DNA from: Acidobacteriota bacterium
GTDB lineage: Bacteria > Acidobacteriota > Holophagae > Holophagales > Holophagaceae
NCBI GenBank assembly: GCA_021812805.1
Contig: JAKAMQ010000004.1
Coordinates: forward strand, 1 to 43,559
Direction of reading: 5' to 3'
DNA length: 43,559 bases
The number at the start of each line of letters is the position of its first letter. Position 1 is the first letter of the stretch. The notes under the pieces are model-generated. The model saw only the letters and a program-made list of their open reading frames with translations, was not told the origin of the DNA and did not search any database. Position numbers and translations under genes: made by a program. Below are positions 7,740 to 15,717 of the stretch, one piece after another.

Positions 7740-8609
7740 CTACCGCACGGGCGGTATGAGCAGTGTCGGGATGGGCGCGTGCCGGGAGATGTGGTGGGCG
7801 AGGCTTCCCAGCAGGATGTCCCCGAAGTAGCCACGCCCCTGGGAGCCCATGAGGATGAGGGAGTAGCCTTCCAGCCCGGCTTCCTTCAGGATCTCCCGCT
7901 TGGGGAACCCGTAGGGGAGCCGGATCCGGATATCCGATGCGCCGAGCTGTCCGAGGCGGGAAGCCAACCGCTCCAGCCGTCCCGTGTCGATGCGGTTGAA
8001 TTCCTCCAGGCGCTCGTGGAGGTGACCCCCGATCCGGCTCTCGTCCTGGACATGGATCAGCGTGATCCGGCGGCAGCCCTGCCGCACCAGCTCCTCCAGG
8101 CTGGAGAAGGCATGGTCCGCCGTATCTGAGAAGTCGGTGGTGAAGAGGACGTGCTGGAGGAAATCCTGGCACACCATCTCGCAGGCCGGCTCGGGGCCCT
8201 CCAGATGCCTCAGCCGGGCGATGAAGACCGGGATCTCGGAGCGGTGAAGGACTTCCTGGGCCACCCCTCCGAGCAGCCTGTCCGGAGCGAGGGAGGCCCC
8301 CTGGGACCCCACGACGATCATCGAGGCATCCCTTTCATGGGCCACCCGGAGGATCTCCTGGGTGGGCGCGCCGGAGGCCAGGATGGATTCCGCCTTGAAC
8401 CCCTGCGCCTCCAAGGCCTCGACCTGCCGGCGGAGGTGGGGTTCAGCCTCTTGGGCCAGCAACTTGGCCATCTCCTCGAGGTGGCGAACACCCAGCGCGT
8501 GGAGCAGGGTGATCCGGGTGACAGAGAGGGCCCGCAGCCCATGGAGGCAGGCGATCATGCGATCCGAGGCGGGAGAGAGATCCGTGGCGAGAAGGGCATG
8601 GCGGAACAT
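7740..8609 (-). CDS. Tandem universal stress protein (two UspA domains)
   Basis: A 289-residue cytoplasmic protein made of two Usp folds, about 1-140 and 150-289. Each starts with a beta strand and Asp (LLATDLS; LFTTDFS) and ends with the nucleotide-loop signature (VVGSQGASLAPDRLLGGVAQ; LMGSQGRGYFGDILLGSLAH) close to the ATP-binding G-x2-G-x9-G pattern. It is 12 bases downstream of arsA and 14 bases upstream of the HdrA-like gene, clearly co-transcribed. Usp proteins are common in stress operons; a specific role in metalloid resistance is not established. Confidence 0.92.
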   Translation of the reverse strand: MFRHALLATDLSPASDRMIACLHGLRALSVTRITLLHALGVRHLEEMAKLLAQEAEPHLRRQVEALEAQGFKAESILASGAPTQEILRVAHERDASMIVVGSQGASLAPDRLLGGVAQEVLHRSEIPVFIARLRHLEGPEPACEMVCQDFLQHVLFTTDFSDTADHAFSSLEELVRQGCRRITLIHVQDESRIGGHLHERLEEFNRIDTGRLERLASRLGQLGASDIRIRLPYGFPKREILKEAGLEGYSLILMGSQGRGYFGDILLGSLAHHISRHAPIPTLLIPPVR

Positions 8610-8621
8610 GGCGGGACTCCT

Positions 8622-10373
8622 TCAGGGGAGGGCTTCCGAAGTGGGGCTGGGCACGGGCAGGGTGAGGGAAAGGGGATGCAATGTGACCCGGGCCGCGTGA
8701 TCCGCCAGCTCGTTCAGGTAGCGGCCCTCGAGGCGGCGGCGCGCCTGGAGCAGGGGGTCGGTGACGGGGACTGGGGACAGGCACTGGTTCGCCACCCAGG
8801 CGAAGGGATGGATGCCGGCCCGGGCCAGATCCTGTTCCAGCGCCATCGCCTCGTGGAGAGGCGTGGCCTCCGGCAGGGTCACCAGGAGCATGCGCGTGAA
8901 GGAAGACTCCCTCAGGCGGGGCAGCAGGTTGCGCACGGCTTCGGGTAGGTCGCTCGCGGTGCGCAGCACCTCCCGGTGGTAGGCCTCGGCCGCATCCAGC
9001 AGCAGGAGCGTGTGGCCCGTAGGGGCCGTATCGATCACCACGATCCGGTCCTTTCCCTGGGCCACGGTCTCGGCGAAAGCCCGGAATACGGCGATCTCCT
9101 CGGTGCAGGGGGAGCGGAGGTCCTCCTCCAGCAGGGCCCGGCCCTCCGCATCGAGATCCCGCCCCGCGGTGGCCATCACCTGGGCGCGGTAGTCATCAAG
9201 GACCTGCCGGGGATCGATGCGCGTGACGTGGAGCCCCGCGTGCCCCTCCCCCACCGCCGCGGCCACATGGGCGGCGGGATCGGTAGTGGTGAGGGTGACC
9301 GGCAGGCCCCGGAGGGATAGTTCCATGGCGATCCGCGCCGCCAGGGTGGTCTTGCCGACGCCCCCCTTGCCCAGGGTCATCATCACGCCCGTGCCCCCGG
9401 CGGCCAGTTGGTCCACGAGGTCGTTCCAAGGCTCGAAACGGGACAGGTCCACCTCAATGTCTGCCGGGGAAGCGAGGCGCGTCATGCCATCCGCGCCCCC
9501 CAGGCTGCGGAGGGCCGGGAGGCCCAGCATCCCGTAGGGCAGCAGGGACAGTTCCGTTCGAGGAAGCGACCGGAGCCCTTGGGGCAGGTCGTCTGAGGCC
9601 TCGCGGCCCCGGGCCTCCAGGGCCCGGGCGAGGGGATCGGCCGGATCGCCCGCCCGGAAGAGGCCGTTGAGGATCAGATGGACGTTCTGGATGCCCAACT
9701 GCGCCAGTTCGGCGCGGGTGCGTTCGGCTTCCTGGAGGGAGGGCTGGTCGGGCCTGGCCACCAAGACGAGGGTGGTCCGCTGGCCGTCGCGCAGAACCGC
9801 CTGGGAGGCGGCATAGAGGGCCTTCTGCTCGCCGAGCCCGGACAGGGGACCCAGGCAGGAGTTCCCCCCGACGTTGGATTCGATGAAGCTGGACCAAGCC
9901 GACGGCAGCTCCAGGAGGCGGAGGGTGTGTCCCGTGGGCGCGGTATCAAAAAGCACGTGGTCGAAGGAGGCCGTGTGGGCCGGATCCCCCAGCAGGTTCG
10001 AGAACGCATCGAAGGCGGCGATTTCCGTGGTGCAGGCCCCGGAGAGTTGTTCTTCCATGCTGGCTACCACGGCTTCGGGCAGCATCCCGCGGACGGGGGC
10101 GATCATCCGCTCGCGATAGGCACCGGCCGCGGCCTCTGGATCGATGTTCAGGGCCGAAAGACCCGGAACCCCGGGCACCGGCAGGGGAGATCCGGACAAG
10201 TTGACCCCCAGGACTTCGTCCAGGTTGGAGGCGGGATCGGTGCTGACCAGCAGCACCCGCTGTCCCGCATCCGCGAGGGCGATGGCCGTGGCGCAGGCCG
10301 TGGAGGTCTTGCCGACGCCCCCCTTGCCCGTGAAGAACAGGATGGGGGTGGGATGGGGCACGAGACGTGACAT
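8622..10373 (-). CDS. arsA: ArsA arsenical pump-driving ATPase
   Basis: The 583-residue protein has the full two-half ArsA layout. P-loops are GKGGVGKTS at about 16-24 and GKGGVGKTT at about 334-342, and each half carries DTAPTGHTL. The three metalloid-binding cysteines are in place: Cys114 (SGACTTEIAAF), Cys173 (NSCLGPLSGL) and Cys422 (RSPCTEEIAVF), matching Cys113/172/422 of the E. coli plasmid enzyme. ArsA energises an arsenite carrier with ATP and receives As(III) from ArsD, whose gene ends 13 bases upstream. The start ATG 10373 has GGGGGA upstream and places the first P-loop normally. The likely carrier is Acr3 (12881-13981) or, less conventionally, the ArsP-type permease further down the operon. 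Confidence 0.97.
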   Translation of the reverse strand: MSRLVPHPTPILFFTGKGGVGKTSTACATAIALADAGQRVLLVSTDPASNLDEVLGVNLSGSPLPVPGVPGLSALNIDPEAAAGAYRERMIAPVRGMLPEAVVASMEEQLSGACTTEIAAFDAFSNLLGDPAHTASFDHVLFDTAPTGHTLRLLELPSAWSSFIESNVGGNSCLGPLSGLGEQKALYAASQAVLRDGQRTTLVLVARPDQPSLQEAERTRAELAQLGIQNVHLILNGLFRAGDPADPLARALEARGREASDDLPQGLRSLPRTELSLLPYGMLGLPALRSLGGADGMTRLASPADIEVDLSRFEPWNDLVDQLAAGGTGVMMTLGKGGVGKTTLAARIAMELSLRGLPVTLTTTDPAAHVAAAVGEGHAGLHVTRIDPRQVLDDYRAQVMATAGRDLDAEGRALLEEDLRSPCTEEIAVFRAFAETVAQGKDRIVVIDTAPTGHTLLLLDAAEAYHREVLRTASDLPEAVRNLLPRLRESSFTRMLLVTLPEATPLHEAMALEQDLARAGIHPFAWVANQCLSPVPVTDPLLQARRRLEGRYLNELADHAARVTLHPLSLTLPVPSPTSEALP

Positions 10374-10386
10374 GATGCTTCCCCCT

Positions 10387-11013
10387 TCAGCAGCAGGAGC
10401 TGCCGCCGCCGCAGCAGCCGTTGGATTCCGTGGTGGGCAGCAGTTGGAGGCCAGCATCCTCGATGCGGTCCTGGGCCGGGGGGGCGGGCTGGGTTAGGTA
10501 GCGCTCCGCCAGAGCCAGCACGGCCTTGGCCGGGGCCTCCTTCACGCCCTGGGCGGTGCGTACCGCGCGGAGCATGTCCTCCGCCGAAACCCCCAGTTTC
10601 CGGGCCTTGTCGTAGTGGAACTTGAAGCAGGGTTCGCAGTTGGAGGCGATGGCCGCGCCGATGGCCACCAGCTCCTGCACCGCCTCCGTGTAGAGGGAGG
10701 GCGAGGGCGTCCCGAGCCCCGCCCAGGCGGCCAGAACGGACCGGGCCGGGTAGGCACCCTGGCTGACGATGTGCCCGTCCACCTTGATGAGCGGCAACGC
10801 CTTGTCACCGGCGGCCTCGAGGGCGGCCCGCACACTCGGGTCCTGGGCGAAGGCCTGGGCCTGCTGGGCGAGGTTGAACCGCTCCACGGCCACCCCCTGG
10901 GTCTTCAGCCACTCGAGATCTGCGGCGAACCGGGTGAGCTTGGGGTCCACAGTGGGACCGCACACGCCCGTGGCGCAGCACATGGGGGGATCGAACACCT
11001 GGAGTCGGGCCAT
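10387..11013 (-). CDS. arsD: ArsD arsenic metallochaperone with inserted CMD/AhpD-like domain
   Basis: At 208 residues this is nearly twice the usual ArsD length (about 120). Residues 1-105 are an ordinary ArsD with Cys12, Cys13 and Cys18 exactly where the E. coli protein has them. Residues about 106-175 form a carboxymuconolactone-decarboxylase/AhpD-like helical domain with CEPCFKFH (Cys126, Cys129, His133), a possible redox or peroxidase centre. The tail then ends in Cys200-Cys201 and Cys207-Cys208, the same CC-x5-CC spacing that closes classical ArsD. The extra domain therefore sits between the core and the terminal cysteine pairs. ArsD hands As(III) to ArsA, encoded 13 bases downstream. 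AGGAGG four bases before the ATG fixes the start. The thiol domain might reduce or sense the metalloid. Confidence 0.93.
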   Translation of the reverse strand: MARLQVFDPPMCCATGVCGPTVDPKLTRFAADLEWLKTQGVAVERFNLAQQAQAFAQDPSVRAALEAAGDKALPLIKVDGHIVSQGAYPARSVLAAWAGLGTPSPSLYTEAVQELVAIGAAIASNCEPCFKFHYDKARKLGVSAEDMLRAVRTAQGVKEAPAKAVLALAERYLTQPAPPAQDRIEDAGLQLLPTTESNGCCGGGSSCC

Positions 11014-11083
11014 GAGGCCTCCTGAAAGAGATGGGTGGACAGGAATCATCCCGGAGGGATGGAGCCTGGATGAAAGCGGAACC

Positions 11084-11488
11084 TCAGGCGCGCTCGCAGG
11101 CGGCCGAGGCCAGGGGATCTTTGGATTCCTGCGCGATGACGCAGGCTCGGGGCACCTGGTTCCGGGCCTCGAGCGCGGTGCGGTGATCGGAGGCCACGGC
11201 GGGATCTTCGGAGAGCTCGGGCCAGAGGACCCCCAGCAGGGCCATGGAGAAGACATCGGGAACCAGGGCGTAGTGGACCCAGCGCCCAGCCTTGCGTTCC
11301 GCGACGAAACCGGCCTTCCGCAGGTCCGACAGATGCTGGGAGACCGTTGAAGGAGCCAGGCCCACCACATCGGTGATCTCGCAGACGCAGAGTTCCCCCT
11401 CCCGGAGCATGGCGAGGATCCGCAACCGGATGGGGTTGGCCAGGGCCTTGAGTTGATCAACGAGCATGGGAAGCGGTGGTTGGTTCAT
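11084..11488 (-). CDS. arsR: ArsR repressor of the arsD-arsA operon
   Basis: A 134-residue winged-helix repressor. ELCVCEITDVVG (Cys34, Cys36) is the classic As(III)-responsive motif and STVSQHLSDLRKAGFV is the recognition helix. The C-terminal 40 residues add Cys at ACVIAQ and ASAACERA. It begins the arsR-arsD-arsA transcript; arsD starts 70 bases downstream. The start ATG lies inside a 22-bp operator-like palindrome and only about 15 bases after the predicted transcription start, so binding would block both promoter clearance and leader synthesis, giving autorepression. A downstream Met (11467) is possible but lacks a ribosome site and would cut into the fold. Confidence 0.93.
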   Translation of the reverse strand: MNQPPLPMLVDQLKALANPIRLRILAMLREGELCVCEITDVVGLAPSTVSQHLSDLRKAGFVAERKAGRWVHYALVPDVFSMALLGVLWPELSEDPAVASDHRTALEARNQVPRACVIAQESKDPLASAACERA

Positions 11489-11507
11489 TTCGGTATTCCC
11501 CGAAATG
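11486..11507. promoter_or_regulatory. Probable ArsR operator overlapping the arsR start codon
   Basis: CATTTCGG (11486-11493) and CCGAAATG (11500-11507) are perfect 8-bp inverted arms around a 6-base spacer. The left arm contains the arsR ATG read on the minus strand. Position right after the -10 box fits a repressor site. Confidence 0.75.
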
Positions 11508-11509
11508 TA

Positions 11510-11537
11510 AATATAACCCGTTACCTCGAGAATGCAA
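11510..11537 (-). promoter_or_regulatory. Promoter of arsR-arsD-arsA
   Basis: On the minus strand, TTGCAT (11532-11537) and TATATT (11510-11515) are separated by 16 bases in a locally AT-rich segment. Transcription would begin near 11503, within the operator palindrome, about 15 bases before the arsR ATG. Confidence 0.7.
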
Positions 11538-11673
11538 CCATGAATGTCTCCTACCAACAGGTCCCTAACCTCTTGCGGTAAATCATTAACTAAACGTCGG
11601 TTGTGAGCCATGCAGCCAGTCTCGGCTCGGCTTGCAGGAGTCTCGAAGCCCTGGTGCGTTCCCAGGACCCTCT

Positions 11674-11799
11674 TCAGGGGCCGGGAGGTGACTGGAAAAG
11701 GACCGCCACCAAGGCCCCGGCCAGGATCAGGAGGACCTCCAGCCACCCGAATTGGCCATAGGGTTTCATCCAGCTCCGGAATCGCAAGGCGGAGAACAT
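11674..11799 (-). CDS. 41-residue single-pass membrane peptide
   Basis: A short ORF with a strong ribosome site: AGGAGG five bases before ATG 11799. The product has a basic N-terminus (Arg6, Arg8, Lys12), then a hydrophobic segment from about residue 17 to 35 (FGWLEVLLILAGALVAVLF), and a short QSPPGP tail, so it should sit in the inner membrane with a positive inside end. It lies between arsC and arsR, 125 bases after the arsC stop, and has its own possible regulatory repeats upstream. Nothing in it identifies a family. A membrane-associated accessory to Acr3 is conceivable but unproven. The strength of the ribosome site and clean single helix argue that it is translated. Confidence 0.6.
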   Translation of the reverse strand: MFSALRFRSWMKPYGQFGWLEVLLILAGALVAVLFQSPPGP

Positions 11800-11870
11800 G
11801 GGTTCCTCCTCGCCAGGGATGGCTTCCCGTACAAGCTGAACCACATCAAGACCGCTGCCATGACGATTCG

Positions 11871-11887
11871 GTGAACTCGTTGTGAAC
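11871..11887. promoter_or_regulatory. Direct repeat upstream of the 41-residue peptide
   Basis: GTGAAC occurs at 11871-11876 and 11882-11887, an 11-base period (GTTCAC twice on the coding strand). That spacing and sequence loosely recall PhoB half-sites (TGTCA every 11 bases), which would make sense beside arsenate reductases, but only one pair is seen. Confidence 0.3.
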
Positions 11888-11924
11888 CCGAGTCAGGATG
11901 GGCTGGCGAAGGAAGATCCGTCCT

Positions 11925-12443
11925 TCAACGCCTGGTCGCGGCTTCGTCGTCCTGCCCGATCTGGGCCAACTTCTGGTGGAGGCTGATCCGGTCGATGGAG
12001 GCCAGGGGCAGGGCCAGGAACAGGGTGATCCGGCTCTGGAGCTGGAGGAAGGCGAGGCTGAAGGCGTGGGCCACCTCCTCCGCGGTTCCGGCGACGGCGG
12101 CCGGGTCAGGGATACCCCAATGGGCTGTGATCGGATCCCCGGGCCATCCGATGGCGCAGGCCTCCTGGTGGGACTTGTCGCAAAGGGTGAACACAAAATC
12201 CATCCGGGGCGCTCCATCGCCGGTGTAGACCTCCCAGCCCTTGCTGTGCGCCGCCTCCCAAGGCAGGCCAAGGACCTTCAACTGGGCCAGGGCGAGAGGA
12301 TGGACCTCCCCCGTGGGATGGCTACCGGCGCTGAAGGCCTTGAACCGGCCCCGACCGAGATGGTTCAGGATCGCCTCCGCCAGGATGCTGCGGGCTGAAT
12401 TGCCTTCGCAGAGGAAGAGGACGTGGTAGATCGGGGTGCTCAT
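11925..12443 (-). CDS. ArsC-family (low-molecular-weight phosphatase-like) protein
   Basis: A 172-residue protein with the phosphatase/arsenate reductase loop CEGNSAR (Cys12 to Arg18) directly after the first strand, and a later FTLCDKSHQEAC segment where ArsC enzymes keep redox cysteines. The C-terminal 40 residues form a predicted helix beyond the usual 130-140-residue fold. It probably reduces arsenate to arsenite, or dephosphorylates an arsenate-related ester. It follows the shorter arsC by 24 bases. Two divergent paralogues in one operon suggest different reductants or substrates. The start has AGGAGG five bases before ATG 12443. Confidence 0.88.
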   Translation of the reverse strand: MSTPIYHVLFLCEGNSARSILAEAILNHLGRGRFKAFSAGSHPTGEVHPLALAQLKVLGLPWEAAHSKGWEVYTGDGAPRMDFVFTLCDKSHQEACAIGWPGDPITAHWGIPDPAAVAGTAEEVAHAFSLAFLQLQSRITLFLALPLASIDRISLHQKLAQIGQDDEAATRR

Positions 12444-12467
12444 GGAGCCTCCTGCCGAGTCCTGGGG

Positions 12468-12884
12468 CTAGAACCGTTCAGCCTTCAATTGCCCCAGGCG
12501 ACGCCGGATCTCGTCCCGCCCGGCGCGGAATCGGGCCCGCAGATCCTCCGGGGTGAGGGTGGGATCGTCGCTGGCAGGATCGGGAATGGGCCAGTGCAGG
12601 CGTTCGGCCTTGCCCAGGAAGAGTGGGCAGACTTCCTCGGCGCAGAGGGTGATGACCAGGTCCACGGAAGCGGGATCGATCGTCTCCACGGATTTCGAGG
12701 TGTGGCCGGTGATGTCGATCCCGGCCTCGGCCAGGATCTCGATGGCGTACGGGTTCACGCGGCTGGGGCGGCTGCCCGCGCTCTGGATGCGCAGGCCCGG
12801 GAACATCTGCCGGGCCAGGCCCTCGGCCATCTGGGAGCGGGCGCTGTTGGCCACGCAGAGAAAGAGGATGGAACGGGGCGTCAC
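12468..12884 (-). CDS. arsC: Thioredoxin-coupled arsenate reductase
   Basis: The 138-residue enzyme has the catalytic loop CVANSAR (Cys10-Arg16) and the redox pair Cys81 and Cys86 in [10 protein letters not shown], the typical disulfide-cascade residues of thioredoxin-dependent ArsC, then the HWPIPDPA segment with the general-acid Asp. It converts As(V) to As(III) for export. Its ATG overlaps the stop of acr3 (ATGA at 12881-12884), so reductase and exporter are translated together. Small thioredoxin-like proteins in the same region are possible reductants. Confidence 0.95.
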   Translation of the reverse strand: MTPRSILFLCVANSARSQMAEGLARQMFPGLRIQSAGSRPSRVNPYAIEILAEAGIDITGHTSKSVETIDPASVDLVITLCAEEVCPLFLGKAERLHWPIPDPASDDPTLTPEDLRARFRAGRDEIRRRLGQLKAERF

Positions 12885-13981
12885 GGCTTCACCTCGGGTT
12901 CAGTGGTGGGGCAGCAGATGATGCCGGCGACGGATTCCGCACTTTCGGGGTACCAGCGCCCCTTGAGCCAGAGGGCCACGTTCACCAAACCGATGAGGAC
13001 CGGCACCTCCACCAGCGGCCCGATGACCGCCGCGAAGGCCGCCCCGTGGGCGATGCCGAAGGTGGCCACGGCTACGGCGATGGCCAGCTCGAAGTTGTTG
13101 GAGGCGGACGTGAAGCTCAGCGTGGCGCTCTGCGGGTAGGTGGCGCCCACCTTCTTCGACATCCAGAAGCTCACGAGGAACATCACCACGAAGTAGATGA
13201 GCAGCGGGATCGCGATGCGGAGGACATCCAAGGGCAGCTTCACGATGGCATCGCCCTTCAGGCTGAACATCACGACGATGGTGAAGAGCAGGGCGATGAG
13301 GGTGATGGGGCTGATCTTCGGCACGAACACCCGGTGGTACCAGTCCAGCCCCTTGATCCGCCCCAGGACGAAACGGGTCAGGAAGCCTGCGAGGAAGGGA
13401 ATCCCCAGGTAGATGAAGACGCTCTCGGCGATCTGCCCGATGGTGATGCTGACCACCGCGCCGTGGAGGCCGAGCTTCGCTGGCAGCACCGTGACGAAGA
13501 ACCAGGCGTACACGCTGAAGAAGAGGACCTGGAAGATGGAGTTGAAGGCCACCAGTCCCGCGCAGTATTCCGTATCGCCCTTGGCCAGGTCGTTCCACAC
13601 GATGACCATGGCGATGCAGCGGGCCAGGCCGATGAGGATGAGGCCGATCATGTACTCCGGATGGTTCCGCAGGAACAGCACGGCCAGCCCGAACATGAGC
13701 AGGGGCCCGACGATCCAGTTCTGCACCAGCGACAGCCCCAGCACCTTCTTGTTCCGGAAGACGAGGTGCAGCTCCTCGTATTTCACCTTGGCCAGGGGCG
13801 GGTACATCATCAGGATCAGGCCCACCGCCAGGGGCACGCTGGTGGTGCCCATGTTCCAGGCGTTGATGGCCCGGTTGAAGCCGGGCACCGCATAGCCGAG
13901 CAGCACGCCGAAGCCCATGGCCAGGAAGATCCAGAGCGTGAGGTAGCGGTCGAGGAAGGAGAGGCGCTTCGAAGCGGGCAT
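12881..13981 (-). CDS. acr3: Acr3-type arsenite efflux carrier
   Basis: A 366-residue inner-membrane protein with about ten helices. The functional cysteine is in [18 protein letters not shown] (Cys122), matching the essential Cys of characterised Acr3 proteins, and [11 protein letters not shown] holds the conserved Glu of the ninth helix. The short C-terminal tail adds a CC pair. It exports As(III), and may work alone on proton motive force or with the ArsA ATPase encoded downstream. The start ATG 13981 gives the normal N-terminus; the gene lies 14 bases after an arsR and is coupled to arsC by a 4-base overlap. Confidence 0.96.
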   Translation of the reverse strand: MPASKRLSFLDRYLTLWIFLAMGFGVLLGYAVPGFNRAINAWNMGTTSVPLAVGLILMMYPPLAKVKYEELHLVFRNKKVLGLSLVQNWIVGPLLMFGLAVLFLRNHPEYMIGLILIGLARCIAMVIVWNDLAKGDTEYCAGLVAFNSIFQVLFFSVYAWFFVTVLPAKLGLHGAVVSITIGQIAESVFIYLGIPFLAGFLTRFVLGRIKGLDWYHRVFVPKISPITLIALLFTIVVMFSLKGDAIVKLPLDVLRIAIPLLIYFVVMFLVSFWMSKKVGATYPQSATLSFTSASNNFELAIAVAVATFGIAHGAAFAAVIGPLVEVPVLIGLVNVALWLKGRWYPESAESVAGIICCPTTEPEVKP

Positions 13982-13995
13982 GGGGACTCCGTGGG

Positions 13996-14319
13996 TTACA
14001 GGCAGTGGGGATCCCGGCATCCGCTGCCGCAGCAGTCCTGCCAGAGGTACTCGGTGAGGGCCTTGAGCTGATCGAAGCGGGCGGCGTAGCGGATGGTGGT
14101 TCCCTCCCGCGAGGCCTTGAGCAGGCCCGCCTCCGAAAGCTCTGCCAGGTGATGGCTGAGAGTAGATGCGGGCATGCGGAGAAGGCTCTGGATCTGCCCC
14201 GCTGGGGTCCCTTCAACTGGACCCTGTACCACGGTCCGGATGATCGACAGGCGACCCGAATGGGCCAGGGCCTTCAATTGCCGGGTGATCCGTTCGAGGG
14301 GGGGGGTCAGGTCGATCAT
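13996..14319 (-). CDS. arsR: ArsR repressor with C-terminal cysteine cluster
   Basis: A 107-residue winged-helix repressor with no CxC in the DNA-binding region. Instead the last twelve residues carry Cys96, Cys97, Cys101 and Cys106 (DCCGSGC), close to the C-terminal As(III) site described for Acidithiobacillus ferrooxidans ArsR (Cys95, Cys96, Cys102). This is a different sensor architecture from the other two ArsR proteins here. It begins the arsR-acr3-arsC transcript; acr3 starts 14 bases later. The start is not preceded by an evident Shine-Dalgarno; the upstream bases are AT-rich (TTAATTATTC), the likely promoter/operator. Confidence 0.93.
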   Translation of the reverse strand: MIDLTPPLERITRQLKALAHSGRLSIIRTVVQGPVEGTPAGQIQSLLRMPASTLSHHLAELSEAGLLKASREGTTIRYAARFDQLKALTEYLWQDCCGSGCRDPHCL

Positions 14320-14765
14320 CGTTAATTATTCTTAATTTCTGGAAACATGAAATCAAGTGAAAAGGCCCGTATCCGTGTGACTTTTCTGGAACGCGCCTGT
14401 CGGAGAAAGGCCTTGGGATGGCAGAGCCCGAGCTGGGGGCCTTCATCGGCCAGAAAGTGGCAGGTGCACTTAGCCGGGGATTGCCAGCACCCGATGGGGT
14501 TTCCCTGGGGATGCCACCCTCTCTCGCCCATGCCTTAAAGATTCGCGGTCTTCCCCATTCGGAACAGGACGAAGTGCTTGCCTGGGTCAAGGCTCGTCGA
14601 GGCCAAACAGGAACGTCGTCTGACTGGCGAGTAGGCTACTCGATTCGACAAGCTCGACATGATGTTTGCCTCGTTGGTGGTCGTTGCGGTGATCGTTGAG
14701 GTGCTCAGATTGTGTTAACAGGCCCTGGGCTCTGATTTTCAAATTCGGAGCGAAGTCTACGCGCA
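14320..14765. other. 446-base gap with the arsR-acr3 promoter; otherwise no clear gene
   Basis: The first 30 bases are AT-rich and should hold the promoter of the arsR-acr3-arsC unit (TTGATT and TAAGAA on the minus strand, 16 bases apart, are candidates). The rest has weaker codon bias than its surroundings; a 93-codon plus-strand reading frame (14418-14699) and a 65-codon minus frame (14587-14784) resemble no protein I know. It may be degraded mobile-element sequence between cargo and the radC-mob module. Confidence 0.5.
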
Positions 14766-15467
14766 TCAGACTGGGTGGTCCCACCCTTCTGCCGCTCGGA
14801 AGCTGTGCCAGTGGTTGCCGCCCACAATGATGTGGTCCGCCAGGGGCACCCCCAGGCTGTCCCCAGCGCTACGCAGCCGGGCCGTCAACGCGATGTCTTC
14901 ACGAGAGGGGGTAACCTCCCCCGAAGGATGGTTGTGCCAGGCTAGAGCCGTGGTGGCTCCAAACCGGAGTGCCTCTCGGAAGAATTCGCGGGGGCTGATG
15001 AGGCAGGCGGTGGCGGTGCCGTGGGCCAGCACGCGGTCGGCGAGCAGTTCGCCTTTGGCGTTGAGGGCCAGCATCCCGAAGCGTTCCTCGGTCCAGCCCT
15101 GGACCTTGGGCAGCAGGTAGTTCCCAGCGACCCTGGGGGAAGTGATCTTCGGGCGCTCGACGCTTCGGGTGGAGCGTCGCTGCACCTCCTTGAGGACCGC
15201 GAAGCGGGCCATCTCGGCCTTCGTGAGACCCAGGGCCTGGAGTTCGGCAGGCCCCATCCCGATGAGCCGCCCCAGGCTCTCGACCTGGTGAAGGATCTCC
15301 TCGGCCCGGCCGGGCCGGACGCGGTTCAACATGGCTTCGATGATCTGCGCATCCGAGAGGGATTCAGGGCCGTAGAGGGCAACCGTCTCGGCTACGGGGA
15401 AACTCCTGGGCTTACTGGAAACAGGGGTGGTCGGCTGATCGAAGAGGGGAAGGCTGGAAGGGGTCAT
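14766..15467 (-). CDS. radC: RadC/JAB-domain protein
   Basis: A 233-residue RadC homologue. After an N-terminal helix-hairpin-helix-like region (about 30-100) comes the JAB/MPN metalloprotease-like domain with HNHPSGEVTPSREDIALT, including the His-x-His-Pro-Ser-Gly metal motif and a downstream Asp. Despite the name, a role in DNA repair is not supported for the family; RadC genes are frequent in integrative elements. The start ATG 15467 gives a normal-length protein. It stands apart from the mob operon by 250 bases and is the first gene between it and the ars cluster. Confidence 0.93.
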   Translation of the reverse strand: MTPSSLPLFDQPTTPVSSKPRSFPVAETVALYGPESLSDAQIIEAMLNRVRPGRAEEILHQVESLGRLIGMGPAELQALGLTKAEMARFAVLKEVQRRSTRSVERPKITSPRVAGNYLLPKVQGWTEERFGMLALNAKGELLADRVLAHGTATACLISPREFFREALRFGATTALAWHNHPSGEVTPSREDIALTARLRSAGDSLGVPLADHIIVGGNHWHSFRAAEGWDHPV

Positions 15468-15717
15468 GGCGTTTCTCCGTGCCCACCGGGTCGGGGCACG
15501 AAACGCCGGAGTCCCCCGCTCCCCAGGGCCGGACCGGGAACGAACCTGGCAACGCAGAGAACCGGGCAGAGAGCGGGTAGGCCCGCCGTGGCGCGGGATC
15601 AGGACAGCCGGCAGTGCCTGAACCGGAAAAGGGCACGGAAAGCCGTGGCCTCCCATGCCCCCGATTCGACCGACCTTTGACCTCTGTCATCAACCCAGAC
15701 GCTCTGCCATCAGTCGC

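Noticed and set aside
14418-14699. 93-codon plus-strand frame in the gap before radC
   Set aside because: No motif, poor ribosome site and weak codon bias; it is not supported as a gene.
15655-15675. CCCGATTCGACC as a second tRNA-Ser attachment copy
   Set aside because: Only a few bases resemble the T-loop; it does not match the tRNA 3' end.
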